Below are positions 36,101-43,514 of a stretch of DNA of 43,514 bases, piece after piece. Numbering within the stretch: position 1 is the stretch's first letter; the number at the start of each line of letters is the position of its first letter. The stretch spans positions 1 to 43,514 of the forward strand of contig CAZWLJ010000028.1 in NCBI GenBank assembly GCA_964634605.1, written 5' to 3'. The notes under the pieces were generated by a model that worked only from the letters and a program-made list of their open reading frames with translations, searched no databases and was not told where the DNA came from. The position numbers were made by a program, and so were the translations under genes. The stretch is from UPXZ01 sp964634605 (GTDB lineage Bacteria > Bacteroidota > Bacteroidia > Bacteroidales > Paludibacteraceae).

Positions 36101-36254
36101 CAACCTGGCTAAATCTGCATCAGTCAGTCTGGTCGGGCAAAATGTACTTTTATGGGCTAAAGATTTCAAGTATTCGGATCCGGACGGAGGATACGAAGAC
36201 TTTGCCGATCCCTCAGTCAGATATCTGGGTTTTAATATTAAATTAACGTTCTAA
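33111..36254 (+). CDS. SusC/RagA family TonB-dependent receptor
   Basis: A 1047-aa outer-membrane importer. The signal sequence ends near 37 (FTISVVAQQ). A carboxypeptidase-regulatory-like domain follows (about 40-120: VTGQVTDESGAPLIGASIKL). The SusC-specific LFQEVVVTALGIKREQKALGY stretch leads into the plug, which has the conserved PIIVIDGVPY and SILKGSTASALYGEKGMNGAILITTK motifs. The barrel fills the remainder and ends YLGFNIKLTF, with a terminal Phe. Together with the downstream SusD-like lipoprotein it would bind and import oligosaccharides with TonB energy. There is no N-terminal STN domain, so it does not seem to signal to an anti-sigma factor. Its stop overlaps the SusD start (TAATG). 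Confidence 0.95.
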   Translation: MHMNYSLFVFLKKTVSNWKKGIICFLLMFFTISVVAQQKTVTGQVTDESGAPLIGASIKLKGTSTGTVTDINGTYSLQASPKDVLVISYVGMNLQEIAVGSGSVFNITLVEDSKLFQEVVVTALGIKREQKALGYSVQTVDGEALQKVAGTELGTSLTGKVSGLLVKNSTDFGMTPTITIRGESPIIVIDGVPYTNKKMSDISAADVESMSILKGSTASALYGEKGMNGAILITTKNGSGSQEGMSVDVSTNTMYTAGFLAIPKKQSMYGRGTNNSYNKTSDSSWGQLMDGSIQNQWDPFLMEYRDYEYLPVGKDNFKNFLEQGYSTNNNVSVAYKTKNSAVRSSINWVENKGQYPNSKLDKYSYSLGGDINLDKFTLSSNLSYSKKIIPNLGSNGYTSYDPMYSLLIWSGSDFNILDYKDNYWLIKDQVQNYTYRSGSNNPYFDRYEKINMSARDIFNADVTASYQIAKWLKTTLRTGLDYYTDLGKQRVSWGSYVSFGNTPFPGNAYPWNGTTTGAYNSGKTQGFSINSDLMFSGDRTFDKLTVEYLFGGAINFTNDETLYGMTAGGISVPGFYSLKASVNPATVGESRLSRQINSLYGRVALSWNRLIYLDATGRNDWSSTLSQSERSYFYPSIAGSFVISELLPNTRDWLDLLKLRGSWTQSKKMAAIYEINPAFTINSATWGTLNGATAPNTIYPMDIRPSKTSTYETGIQGIFFKNRLSVDLAYYNTDYIDNIIKGPITPSSGYTNALINTNEIISRKGVELTVGGTPVKTKDFQWDISTNLSKYARYWKQLDSVYTTVKPWIKKGERYDVFYSKDLLKNPQTGEYITNNGRLQYSKYDSQFGYSDPDFVWGLNTTLRYKNVSLYLSMDGVLGGLMNTRTESYMWQTGSHPNSLTDERAADVADPSKGHYLVEGVKVTGGTVTYDQYGNITSDTRTYAPNDQYISYKQYIVDLHSSSAWGGNGSPADTYSKTFVKLREVSLTYAVPRNYLYNLAKSASVSLVGQNVLLWAKDFKYSDPDGGYEDFADPSVRYLGFNIKLTF

Positions 36255-37792
36255 TGATAAAGGATATGAAAAAGATATATTATATAATTTTAGCAATAAT
36301 AACACTCAGTGTGTATTCTTGCGATAACTTTGATGACTTGAACACAAATCCGGATGCATCAACGATAGTATCGTCGGATATGATTGCAACGCAGACATTA
36401 AAAAACAACTTTCGGTTCTGGAATCCGAATCCCACGGATTTTGCCACAGGAAACTTATGGAACAAGCACATCGCTGTTCTCGAAACAAATGCGAATCCAT
36501 ACCAATATTACTATTCTTACTGGCCTTATGGAGATTTTGGCTCTTATGCAAATGTTACAGGTCTTCAGAAAATGATAGAATTTTCAAAAGGCACTCAAGT
36601 AGAACCGTCTTATCAGGGGTTAGCTTTATTCCTGAAAGCCTGGTACGGCTTTAATGCAACACTGGACATGGGAGATGTACCCTACTCGGAAGTAGGGAAA
36701 ATGGACGAAGGTATAAGGTATCCTAAGTATGACAAACAGGAAGATGTGGTTGTTTACATTTTGGAAGACCTGAAGACTGCCGAAGAAAACTTTGCTAAAG
36801 GGAAAGACTTCAAGGGAGATATCATGATGGACGGAAAAGTAGTAAAATGGCGCAAATTGTGTAATGCCATGCAACTAAAAGTAATTCAGACTTTTGGAAA
36901 GAAAGCCACTACAGCTCAAAAAGCACGATTTGCCGAAATTGTAGCTGCCGGCAACCTGATGCAAAACAATGACGATAATTTTTCATTGAAATATTCCGAA
37001 AACCAAAACTCATGGCATCCCTTCTCCAGTAATGGCGAAGACAGGAGGAAACTGACCGCATTATCAAAACTGACTGTTGATGTATTGAAAAATCTCAACG
37101 ACAGAAGACTGTTCTATTTTGCCGAACCAGCTGATGCACTGATTAAGGCCGGTAAAATCGAATCTAATTTTGATGCTTACGAAGGCGCTCCAACTGAACT
37201 GGCTGCCGAGCCACTGGCTGTAAATAATCAGGCAGGTAAATATTCGTTAATGAATAAACGGTATGTAGATATTCATGCGGGCGATCCCATGCTGTATTTC
37301 TCGTACGCAGAACAATGCCTTATTCTGGCCGAAGCCGCTGAAGAAGGATGGATATCCGGTTCGGCTAAAACATATTATGAGAATGGGGTAAAAGCCAGTT
37401 TAACTTATTACAAAGGTTTAGCATCGGCACCATCTTCTTATTTACACGGAATGGCGATTACCGACGAATATATTAACAACTATTTTACCGGTAACGCTGC
37501 ATACGCTGTAACAAAAACAGATCGTCTGCGTCAGATATGGACACAACGATGGCTAATAGACTTCTTCCAGGGTAATGGCGGTAAGTATTATTACCAGTTC
37601 TTGCGTACGGGTTATCCTGAGTTTCCGTTTGATGCCAATACCTGTATGAATCCTGATGGTAAAACATTCCCGAAACGCTGGATGTACCCTACAAGCGAAC
37701 AAACAACGAATCCGGAAAATTACAAGAAAGCAATAAATGATCAATATGGAGGTTATGATGGAATAAATCAGGCTCCATGGTGGTTGAAATAA
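36254..37792 (+). CDS. SusD/RagB-like nutrient-binding lipoprotein (SusD-like_2 type)
   Basis: A 512-aa surface lipoprotein; lipobox SVYSC (C23). The mature protein is helical with TPR-like repeats and belongs to the SusD-like_2 group: FDDLNTNPDAS near the N-terminus, LFLKAWYGFNATLDMGDVPYSEVG, the late SYAEQCLILAEAAEEGW and WIDFFQGN-type helices, then WWLK at the end. It forms the lid of the SusC transporter. The ATG at 36254 overlaps the susC stop codon; an internal ATG at 36266 (MKKIYYII) would also give a proper signal peptide. The 181-nt stretch after it has a hairpin (AGTGG/CCACT with inner CTGC/GCAG near 37815-37850) and then the terminator at 37974. Confidence 0.94.
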   Translation: MIKDMKKIYYIILAIITLSVYSCDNFDDLNTNPDASTIVSSDMIATQTLKNNFRFWNPNPTDFATGNLWNKHIAVLETNANPYQYYYSYWPYGDFGSYANVTGLQKMIEFSKGTQVEPSYQGLALFLKAWYGFNATLDMGDVPYSEVGKMDEGIRYPKYDKQEDVVVYILEDLKTAEENFAKGKDFKGDIMMDGKVVKWRKLCNAMQLKVIQTFGKKATTAQKARFAEIVAAGNLMQNNDDNFSLKYSENQNSWHPFSSNGEDRRKLTALSKLTVDVLKNLNDRRLFYFAEPADALIKAGKIESNFDAYEGAPTELAAEPLAVNNQAGKYSLMNKRYVDIHAGDPMLYFSYAEQCLILAEAAEEGWISGSAKTYYENGVKASLTYYKGLASAPSSYLHGMAITDEYINNYFTGNAAYAVTKTDRLRQIWTQRWLIDFFQGNGGKYYYQFLRTGYPEFPFDANTCMNPDGKTFPKRWMYPTSEQTTNPENYKKAINDQYGGYDGINQAPWWLK

Positions 37793-37973
37793 GTTTAATG
37801 CTTTGCAGAACAGTGGAGGAGTGAAATCTGCTTTTAGCAGCCACTATAGTAACAAAAGTTTCTTACGCATACAGAAACCAATTGACAAGGCTTTTTTTAT
37901 TGATAATCATTCATGTGGATATTAAAATAAAGTATTGTTGTTTTTCTCATTGGTTAATTTAAGGTCTTTACTT

Positions 37974-38006
37974 AAACCCAACTGGCCTTGTGCTGGTTGG
38001 GTTTTT
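37974..38006 (+). terminator. Intrinsic terminator between the SusD and GH31 genes
   Basis: A perfect 9-bp stem (AAACCCAAC at 37974-37982 with GTTGGGTTT at 37996-38004) is followed by a T run. It ends only 16 nt before the GH31 ATG, so it may both end the SusC/D transcript and act as an attenuator for the enzymes after it. TATTGTTG at 37933-37940, one base off a -7 box, could be a separate start upstream of it. Confidence 0.8.
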
Positions 38007-38021
38007 CCAAAAATAATACGG

Positions 38022-39806
38022 ATGATTAAAAAATATACAGGATTAATAATTTGTTGTTTGTTGCTGTGGAATGCATCAGATATTTTTTCGGTGAAGAAAA
38101 CGAACAATATTTTCACGGATAAAATTCAGAAAATAGATTCAAATGTAGTTCTTCCTCCATCCTGGGCTTTTGGTTTGATGTATGGAGGATATACCAATCA
38201 GACGCAAACGACAGACCGCATCGATGAAATTATTAAACACGATTATCCTATCGATGCTTACTGGATTGACTCGTGGTTTTGGAGTTTTGCCAATAAGGGT
38301 AGCGGACCAGCGAAGTATCTCGATTTTGTAGCCGATACTGTTGATTTCCCCGATCGTAAAGCCATGTGGGATTATCTGGAGCAACGAAATATTAAAGGTG
38401 GTTTCTGGATTTGGGATTGCATTTTCGAAACCGGAAACGAAGCTGTCTTTCAAGATTTTGATGAGAAAGGTTTTTTCAGAAATAAATACGTGGAGCATAA
38501 TCCGTGGCACAATTACAGTACCACAACAGCCATGCATCAGACTGAAGAGGTAAATAAGGGCACACTGTGTGGAAACATAAATTTTAACAATCCGGCTGCA
38601 GCCGACTATTTCAAGCAAAAAGTCAAACCATTTTTCGATGAAGGAGCCGATTTTCTGAAACTCGACCGCACTTCGGCTATCGAAGTTTGCAAAACCATGT
38701 TCGAAATTTCGCAGGAAATGGGCAAAGAAACCGAGGGGCGTGGTTTTATTCTTTCGCATACAGGAGGACAGGAACGGGAAGAATACAAACGCTACCCTAC
38801 CAAGTGGACGGATGACACACGCTCTGACTGGAATGTTGAAAAACCAACAAAAGAATTTAATTCGTGGGTACCGGCAATTGCATTGAAAGAAAACATTGCA
38901 ATGTTTACCGATCCTAAAAAACGTAGCAGTGAAATTCCTTTTCTTTCAAATGATTTAGGCGGTTTCGATATGGGAATAACCGATAAGCTGGACGAAGAGT
39001 TGTATATCAGATGGTTACAGTTTTCAATTTTTACTCCTATTGTCGAAGTGTTTTCACAACCTGAAAATCATACGTCCAATTTGGCTTATTTAGTATCCGA
39101 ACGAGCCGATTCATTATTCCGGAAGTATTCACATCTCCGTATGGAATTGTTTCCGTATATTTACTCGTACGCTCACCGTATGCGTCTTGAAAGCAAAAAA
39201 ATAATGCAGGCTTTGCCCGGTAATTCATTTAATTATATGTTTGGAGATGAACTCCTCGTGGCACCTGTTTACGAACAATATGCAGTCAAACGAACAGTTG
39301 AATTTCCTGCCGGAAATTGGGTAGATTACTGGACAAATAAAACGTTTGAAGGAGGAAAAAAATTAGATGCAGATGCTCCGTTGTACAAGATTCCGTTATA
39401 TGTGCGGGAGGGTTCAGTAATTCCCATGCGTAAATACGCTTCATCAATAGAAAAAGGGACGAACGACACGCTGATTATACATCTTTATCCCGGAGCAGAT
39501 GCTGAGTTTACATTAATCGAAGATGACGGACGCAGCAATGCTTATCTGAATGGGAAAATAGCCAAAACAAAAATGGAGCTAAAAAACAATAAAAAAAATT
39601 TTGCTTTGACAATATATCCAATTAATGGTACTTTTGCAGGGATGAATGAATTCAGAGTTATGAAATATGTCATTCATAATCGGAGAAGTATTAGGAAAAT
39701 AAAAATAAACGGAGCATCTCAGAGGTATACTGTTGTGGATAATAATACTGAAACGCCCTTCTTCAGGAGCTCTAAACTGAAAGAAACCAGGTTAACTGTT
39801 AAATAG
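38022..39806 (+). CDS. GH31 family alpha-glycosidase lacking the N-terminal domain
   Basis: A 594-aa secreted GH31 enzyme (alpha-glucosidase, alpha-xylosidase or alpha-galactosidase activities in the family). Signal peptide about 1-23. The catalytic barrel starts early, with LPPSWAFGLMYGGY near 44. Nucleophile D215 lies in ADFLKLDRTSA and the acid/base is D265 in KWTDDTRSDW. Later landmarks: FLSNDLGGFD, HLRMELFPYIYSYAHRM and GDELLVAPV. C-terminal beta domains follow (VREGSVIPMRKY, FTLIEDDGRSNAY). The usual N-terminal beta-sandwich of about 200 aa is absent. The start at 38022 gives a signal peptide; the in-frame ATG at 37935 would place the terminator stem inside the coding region. No T9SS tail or lipobox, so it is probably periplasmic. 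Confidence 0.88.
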   Translation: MIKKYTGLIICCLLLWNASDIFSVKKTNNIFTDKIQKIDSNVVLPPSWAFGLMYGGYTNQTQTTDRIDEIIKHDYPIDAYWIDSWFWSFANKGSGPAKYLDFVADTVDFPDRKAMWDYLEQRNIKGGFWIWDCIFETGNEAVFQDFDEKGFFRNKYVEHNPWHNYSTTTAMHQTEEVNKGTLCGNINFNNPAAADYFKQKVKPFFDEGADFLKLDRTSAIEVCKTMFEISQEMGKETEGRGFILSHTGGQEREEYKRYPTKWTDDTRSDWNVEKPTKEFNSWVPAIALKENIAMFTDPKKRSSEIPFLSNDLGGFDMGITDKLDEELYIRWLQFSIFTPIVEVFSQPENHTSNLAYLVSERADSLFRKYSHLRMELFPYIYSYAHRMRLESKKIMQALPGNSFNYMFGDELLVAPVYEQYAVKRTVEFPAGNWVDYWTNKTFEGGKKLDADAPLYKIPLYVREGSVIPMRKYASSIEKGTNDTLIIHLYPGADAEFTLIEDDGRSNAYLNGKIAKTKMELKNNKKNFALTIYPINGTFAGMNEFRVMKYVIHNRRSIRKIKINGASQRYTVVDNNTETPFFRSSKLKETRLTVK

Positions 39807-40115
39807 TACCGTCAAAAAATGGTTACAATTTATAGGTTTTTAAAAAATTAAAAGTAAATTGTACGCCTGTAAAAAAATCGGGACACAACAGTCAGATCGT
39901 TGTTTTTTAAATAGATACAACAAAGATGCTGTTTATTTTAATCAGATACATGACAGTGTATTCAAATCGAAAGGGGTGAATATAATTGATTCTACGCATT
40001 TTATTCCATTTTACCGAGTGATACTTATTGGGCCATGTGCAAATTAACCGGAGTTTACTGATTTGCAAACAGTTTTTATTGCCGGTTTTATTCAAAATTA
40101 TAAACAAAGTTTGAA
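39807..40115 (+). other. 309-bp AT-rich intergenic region
   Basis: Spacer between the GH31 and phosphoesterase genes. No GC-containing hairpin with a T run and no perfect -7 box was found. TTTG at 40065-40068 could be a -33 half, but no matching -7 box follows. Confidence 0.45.
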
Positions 40116-41546
40116 ATGAAAAAGACCAATTTATTAATATGGATAATCCTGATTGGGATATATACAAATGTAACAGCCACAACCGTAACAGGAAAATTGA
40201 CATCACAGGGAAAAGCAATCCCGGAAGTGCAGATTACAGATGGCAAAACGATTGTGTTAACCGATAAACATGGAAAATTCAGTCTCGAAACTTCCGATGA
40301 AAGCGAATACATTTACTATTCATTGCCTTCGGGATATGAATCACCCATTCAAAACGGAATTCCTGTTTTTTTCAAAAAAATTAAACATGAATTGAAGAAG
40401 CAAAAAATCAATTTTGAACTCATCAAAGCTGTAAAATCACAGACGAACCATGCTTTTATTCTGTGGGCTGACCCGCAGGTACTCGATTTGGAAGAATTTG
40501 ATCTGTTGGAAGAAGTGGTGAAAGATGTAAAAAAAACCATTGCTTCATTTTCTCCCGAAACCCCAGTTCATGCTATAAGTGCAGGAGATAATGTATTCGA
40601 CCGACTCCATTTTTTCGATAAATACAAACAGGTGATTTCTCAGATAAAAGTCCCTTTTTATCAGGTAATTGGCAATCATGATATGGATTACAACAACCGA
40701 TCTAACGAATTATCTTCAAAATCATTTACAGAAGCTTTCGGACCGGTGCATTTTTCGTACAATGTGGGTAAAATTCATTATATAGTTCTGAAAAATGTGT
40801 TTTACTACGGATTTTCGTATCGTTATATCGGTTATATTGATGAGAAACAGCTACAATGGTTAGAGCAAGATTTGAAACTGGTAAAACCCGGAAGTACAGT
40901 TGTAGTTTCACTCCACATTCCTACTATTTATGGAGAATCTGAAAAGCCCGAAAGTTTTGCATCCGAAATGTCAAACTCACTTCTCAACCGCCAGGCATTG
41001 TATAAAATTCTGGAGCCTTACAACACTCATATCCTCGCCGGACACAGCCATACTCAATGGTATACTCAGATTGCTCCAAACTTATCGGAACATGTTCACG
41101 CGGCAGCCAGCGGAGCCTGGTGGCAGGGTATAATTTGTACAGATGGATCACCGAAAGGCTACACGGTTTATAAAGTTGACGGTGATAGTCTGACATGGTA
41201 TTTCAAAGGAGTAAATCAGCATAAATCTGAACAATTTAAACTCTATAATATAGGTGCCGAAGCTGCTTTTCCTGATTTTTTTATTGCCAATGTTTACAAT
41301 TACGACCTGCAGTGGAAAGTTTTCTGGTACGAAAATGGAGTTCAAAAAGGAGAAATGCAGCGATATTGGGGTGAAGATCCTTATGCTGCAGAACTGTATC
41401 AGCCCGGAAAAAACAAAAAACATTCCTGGCTAAGTGTGAGTAAAACGCATCATCTGTTCAGAGCTAAACCTGAAAATCCAAACGCAAAAATACATGTAGA
41501 AGTAGTTGACCGGTTTGGTAATAAGTATAAAAAAATGTTAGATTAG
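40116..41546 (+). CDS. Secreted calcineurin-like metallophosphoesterase
   Basis: A 476-aa three-domain phosphoesterase. Signal peptide 1-21. Residues about 22-105 are a metallophosphatase N-terminal beta domain (VTGKLTSQGKAIPEVQITDG). The catalytic core shows the metal-binding motifs in order: WADPQ (D118), SAGDNVFD (D157), GNHD (N186, H187), SLHIP and LAGHSH. The first motif is DPQ instead of the common DxH, as is seen in this subgroup. Residues about 340-475 form the metallophosphatase C-terminal domain. It is 11 nt upstream of the esterase gene, hence part of the PUL operon. A role in removing phosphate from the imported glycan or a phosphodiester-linked group is inferred from context only. 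Confidence 0.9.
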   Translation: MKKTNLLIWIILIGIYTNVTATTVTGKLTSQGKAIPEVQITDGKTIVLTDKHGKFSLETSDESEYIYYSLPSGYESPIQNGIPVFFKKIKHELKKQKINFELIKAVKSQTNHAFILWADPQVLDLEEFDLLEEVVKDVKKTIASFSPETPVHAISAGDNVFDRLHFFDKYKQVISQIKVPFYQVIGNHDMDYNNRSNELSSKSFTEAFGPVHFSYNVGKIHYIVLKNVFYYGFSYRYIGYIDEKQLQWLEQDLKLVKPGSTVVVSLHIPTIYGESEKPESFASEMSNSLLNRQALYKILEPYNTHILAGHSHTQWYTQIAPNLSEHVHAAASGAWWQGIICTDGSPKGYTVYKVDGDSLTWYFKGVNQHKSEQFKLYNIGAEAAFPDFFIANVYNYDLQWKVFWYENGVQKGEMQRYWGEDPYAAELYQPGKNKKHSWLSVSKTHHLFRAKPENPNAKIHVEVVDRFGNKYKKMLD

Positions 41547-41557
41547 CTTTAAATTCA

Positions 41558-42415
41558 ATGAAAAAAATAATTGTAACAATCTTAGTGTTTGTACCAATTT
41601 ACATGTTTTCACAGAAAGAAATATTGCTTTATCCGCAGGGTGCATCTGAAGGGATTTTTAGCCCTGAAGCCGAAGTTGCCAATGGAGTAGAATGGATAAC
41701 TTTTGTAAGTGAAGCGCGTATGTACATGTATCCTTCTCTTTCACAAAATAAAGGAGGAACATCGGTATTGATTTGCCCCGGTGGAGGTTACGGCGGACTG
41801 GCTGCTGAAAAAGAAGGAGCTGAAATAGCCCGCTGGTTCAATAGTATTGGTGTTACCGCATTTGTGCTTTATTACCGAATGCCTTTCGGGAATCACCAGG
41901 TACCTTTGAAAGACGCTAAAGAGGCCATTCAGATTATTCGTAAGAATGCAAAGAAGTGGAAACTCGATAAAAGCAGAATAGGAGTCATTGGTTTCTCGGC
42001 AGGCGGACATTTGGCTGCTACACTTGGAACACATTTTGATAAAAAAAACAAACCGTATTTTATGGCATTGATATATCCTGTAATATCCTTTCGACCAGCG
42101 TTTTTTCCGGGCGGGACGTGTAAAAATCTGTTAGGCGAAAATCCCGCTGAAGATTTAATTCATTTCTATTCCAACGAACTACATATTTCCAGACATACTC
42201 CGCCCACTTTTTTGGTGCATGCACTCAATGATGATGTGGTGGTACCATATCATAGTCAGGCATTTGCCGATATGCTTAACGTGAAGAACGTGAAGCACAA
42301 ACTTTTTCTTTACAATCAGGGAGGGCATGGTTTTGGAATGAGACCTCAGAATGTAGATGCTGATAGGTGGCATTATGAATTACAGGAATGGCTGAAAAAT
42401 GAAAAACTTATTTGA
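41558..42415 (+). CDS. Secreted alpha/beta-hydrolase, carbohydrate esterase-like
   Basis: A 285-aa exported serine esterase of the BD-FAE/acetyl-xylan-esterase-like type. Signal peptide 1-18 (MFSQ). Oxyanion-hole motif ICPGGGYGG (72-80), nucleophile S147 in GFSAGGH, Asp at 225-226 in HALNDDVVVP and His257 in QGGHGFG form the expected catalytic set. YYRMPFGNHQVPLKDAKEAI is a common stretch in PUL-encoded esterases. It sits between the phosphoesterase (11 nt) and GH16 (12 nt), so it is surely co-transcribed, and it probably removes acyl groups from the target glycan before or after GH16 action. Acetyl, feruloyl or other specificity cannot be told. Confidence 0.9.
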   Translation: MKKIIVTILVFVPIYMFSQKEILLYPQGASEGIFSPEAEVANGVEWITFVSEARMYMYPSLSQNKGGTSVLICPGGGYGGLAAEKEGAEIARWFNSIGVTAFVLYYRMPFGNHQVPLKDAKEAIQIIRKNAKKWKLDKSRIGVIGFSAGGHLAATLGTHFDKKNKPYFMALIYPVISFRPAFFPGGTCKNLLGENPAEDLIHFYSNELHISRHTPPTFLVHALNDDVVVPYHSQAFADMLNVKNVKHKLFLYNQGGHGFGMRPQNVDADRWHYELQEWLKNEKLI

Positions 42416-42427
42416 AAATATAAAACT

Positions 42428-43201
42428 ATGAGACAACTTAAAACAACTTTGATTTTTATTTCATTACTGCTTAGTATAACTGCTTATTCTCAATCAAAAA
42501 AAGAGTATAAACTTGTGTGGCAGGATAACTTCAGAGGCAAAGCCATTGACACCACGGCATGGACACATGAAGTGGCAAAACCGGGTTGGGTCAATAACGA
42601 AAAGCAGCGTTACACAGATGGTGAAAATGTAGTCCAAAAATGCGGTAAGCTGATACTCACCGCCCGGTATGAGAATAATGAATATACCTCATCACGTATG
42701 ATTACCAGAAATAAGCGAACTTTTACTTATGGTTTTTTCGAAATCAAAGCTAAGTTACCGGCTGGAACAGGTACCTGGCCTGCGTTGTGGATGTTGGGTA
42801 ATAATATAGAGCAGGAAGGATGGCCTGCCTGTGGCGAATTAGATATCATGGAACATGTGGGACGTGAACCCGGAATCGTGTTTTCTTCTATTCACAATTC
42901 TTCAGGTTATGGTGCAACTCCTTACAGTGGCAAAGTCACGATAGAACGTCCCTACGATAAATACCACATCTATGCTATGGAATGGACACCGGATTTTATT
43001 ACTTTCTTTGTTGATGGCCGAAAAATTTATCATTACAAACCCGAATCGAAAACACAGGAAAACTGGCCGTTTGACAAACCGTCATATTTCATTTTTAATA
43101 TTGCAATTGGAGGTAATTTGGGAGGTAAAATTGATAATTCCATATTTCCAACCAGTATGACTATTGACTGGGTAAAGGTTTTTCAGAAAAAGGAGAAATA
43201 A
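42428..43201 (+). CDS. GH16 family beta-glucanase (laminarinase-like)
   Basis: A 257-aa secreted GH16 enzyme. Signal peptide 1-21 (AYSQ). The active site is GELDIMEHVG with nucleophile E137, D139 and acid/base E142. Other landmarks: WVNNEKQRYT, GTWPALWMLG, YHIYAMEWTPDFITFFVDG and FNIAIGGNLGG. These point to the laminarinase (beta-1,3- or mixed-linkage glucanase) group rather than the agarases or carrageenases. There is no carbohydrate-binding module, no lipobox and no T9SS tail. It is the last gene of the PUL operon, followed about 110 nt later by an intrinsic terminator. Confidence 0.93.
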   Translation: MRQLKTTLIFISLLLSITAYSQSKKEYKLVWQDNFRGKAIDTTAWTHEVAKPGWVNNEKQRYTDGENVVQKCGKLILTARYENNEYTSSRMITRNKRTFTYGFFEIKAKLPAGTGTWPALWMLGNNIEQEGWPACGELDIMEHVGREPGIVFSSIHNSSGYGATPYSGKVTIERPYDKYHIYAMEWTPDFITFFVDGRKIYHYKPESKTQENWPFDKPSYFIFNIAIGGNLGGKIDNSIFPTSMTIDWVKVFQKKEK

Positions 43202-43309
43202 AAAATCAATCTTTCGAATACTCAGAAGCTCCTGATATTTGCTCAAATTTTAACTCCGTCCTTTTCTTAACGGATATTCAGATAGTATGAACAAGATTTA
43301 GCACCTGTC

Positions 43310-43336
43310 GGTGGAATTTTTTAATCCCACCTTTTT
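43310..43336 (+). terminator. Intrinsic terminator of the PUL operon
   Basis: A 9-bp stem with one A-C mismatch (43310-43318 with 43323-43331), a TTTT loop and five T after it. The rest of 43202-43514 has no recognisable gene or element before the window ends. Confidence 0.8.
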
Positions 43337-43514
43337 GGCATGTCAGAATTTGTAATTCGGTGCATCCAATAACTACTCCAATCAGAAGCGGTCAGGCTGC
43401 ACCTATATTCAATTAAGGAAAACTCCGCAGGTTTATTTAGATAATATGAAAAAGAATAATGATCTATGAGAATAAATTTTCTTTTTTGTGTAACGTTAAA
43501 AAAAAAAGAGACTT

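Noticed and set aside
38139..38759. 206-codon frame antisense to GH31
   Set aside because: Lies entirely within a well-supported GH31 gene; its sequence has no domain and arises from the codon pattern of the opposite strand.
1..43514. tRNA, rRNA, CRISPR arrays, insertion sequences and prophage genes
   Set aside because: No T-loop-like sequences in a cloverleaf context, no spaced direct repeats of CRISPR type, and no transposase, integrase or phage structural proteins were found.

Overview
The window looks like a chromosomal segment of a Bacteroidetes (probably Bacteroidales-type) bacterium. The evidence is a SusC/SusD pair, a hybrid two-component protein carrying an AraC output domain, many secreted proteins ending in type A Por/T9SS sorting domains, -7 boxes of the Bacteroidetes type (TAnnTTTG), and a general lack of Shine-Dalgarno sequences. 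No rRNA, tRNA, CRISPR array, transposase or phage gene was recognised.

Layout, left to right. (1) 60-4843, minus strand: a TolB-like propeller protein followed 15 nt later by a very large T9SS-exported N-acetylmuramoyl-L-alanine amidase. (2) 5206-9373, plus strand: a one-protein hybrid two-component regulator, a small lipoprotein and an SRAP (YedK/HMCES-type) protein. (3) 9398-13925, minus strand: a flavinylation module of thioredoxin-like protein, ApbE FMN transferase, DUF4266 lipoprotein, DUF3570 outer-membrane barrel and a DUF2271 protein with a T9SS tail, then a separately promoted FMN-binding-domain protein. The first three genes overlap or nearly overlap. Both DUF2271 and the FMN_bind protein carry a D-x-x-[S/T]-G-A-T motif of the type that ApbE modifies. 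(4) 14197-18980, minus strand: a T9SS protein with four Cys-containing repeats and the potassium transporter Kup. (5) 19269-26770: an unknown lipoprotein, a GH8 glycosidase, an NTF2-like secreted protein and a GH123-type (DUF4091) glycosidase. (6) 26961-27623: a TrpF homologue whose phosphate-binding loops look altered. (7) 28364-31021: an AT-rich stretch with a GH43 enzyme and two orphan small genes. (8) 31354-32737: a TetR regulator and a TolC-family gene cut to about 60% of normal length, with no pump genes after it. (9) 33033-43336: a polysaccharide utilization locus of SusC, SusD, GH31, metallophosphoesterase, alpha/beta-hydrolase esterase and GH16, ended by a good intrinsic terminator.

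How the genes may work together. In the flavinylation module, ApbE would attach FMN in the periplasm to the FMN_bind protein and possibly to the DUF2271 protein. The barrel, the Cys-tailed lipoprotein and the T9SS tail suggest a redox path reaching the cell surface. This is the strongest candidate for a little-described system here; the enzymatic part is established family knowledge and the surface wiring is inference. In the PUL, SusC/D would import oligosaccharides from a beta-1,3-glucan-like polymer (GH16), with GH31 removing alpha-linked sugars and the esterase and phosphoesterase removing substituents; the substrate is inferred only. A perfect six-copy 10-bp repeat lies just upstream of the SusC -7 box and may act as bent DNA or as a length-variable switch.
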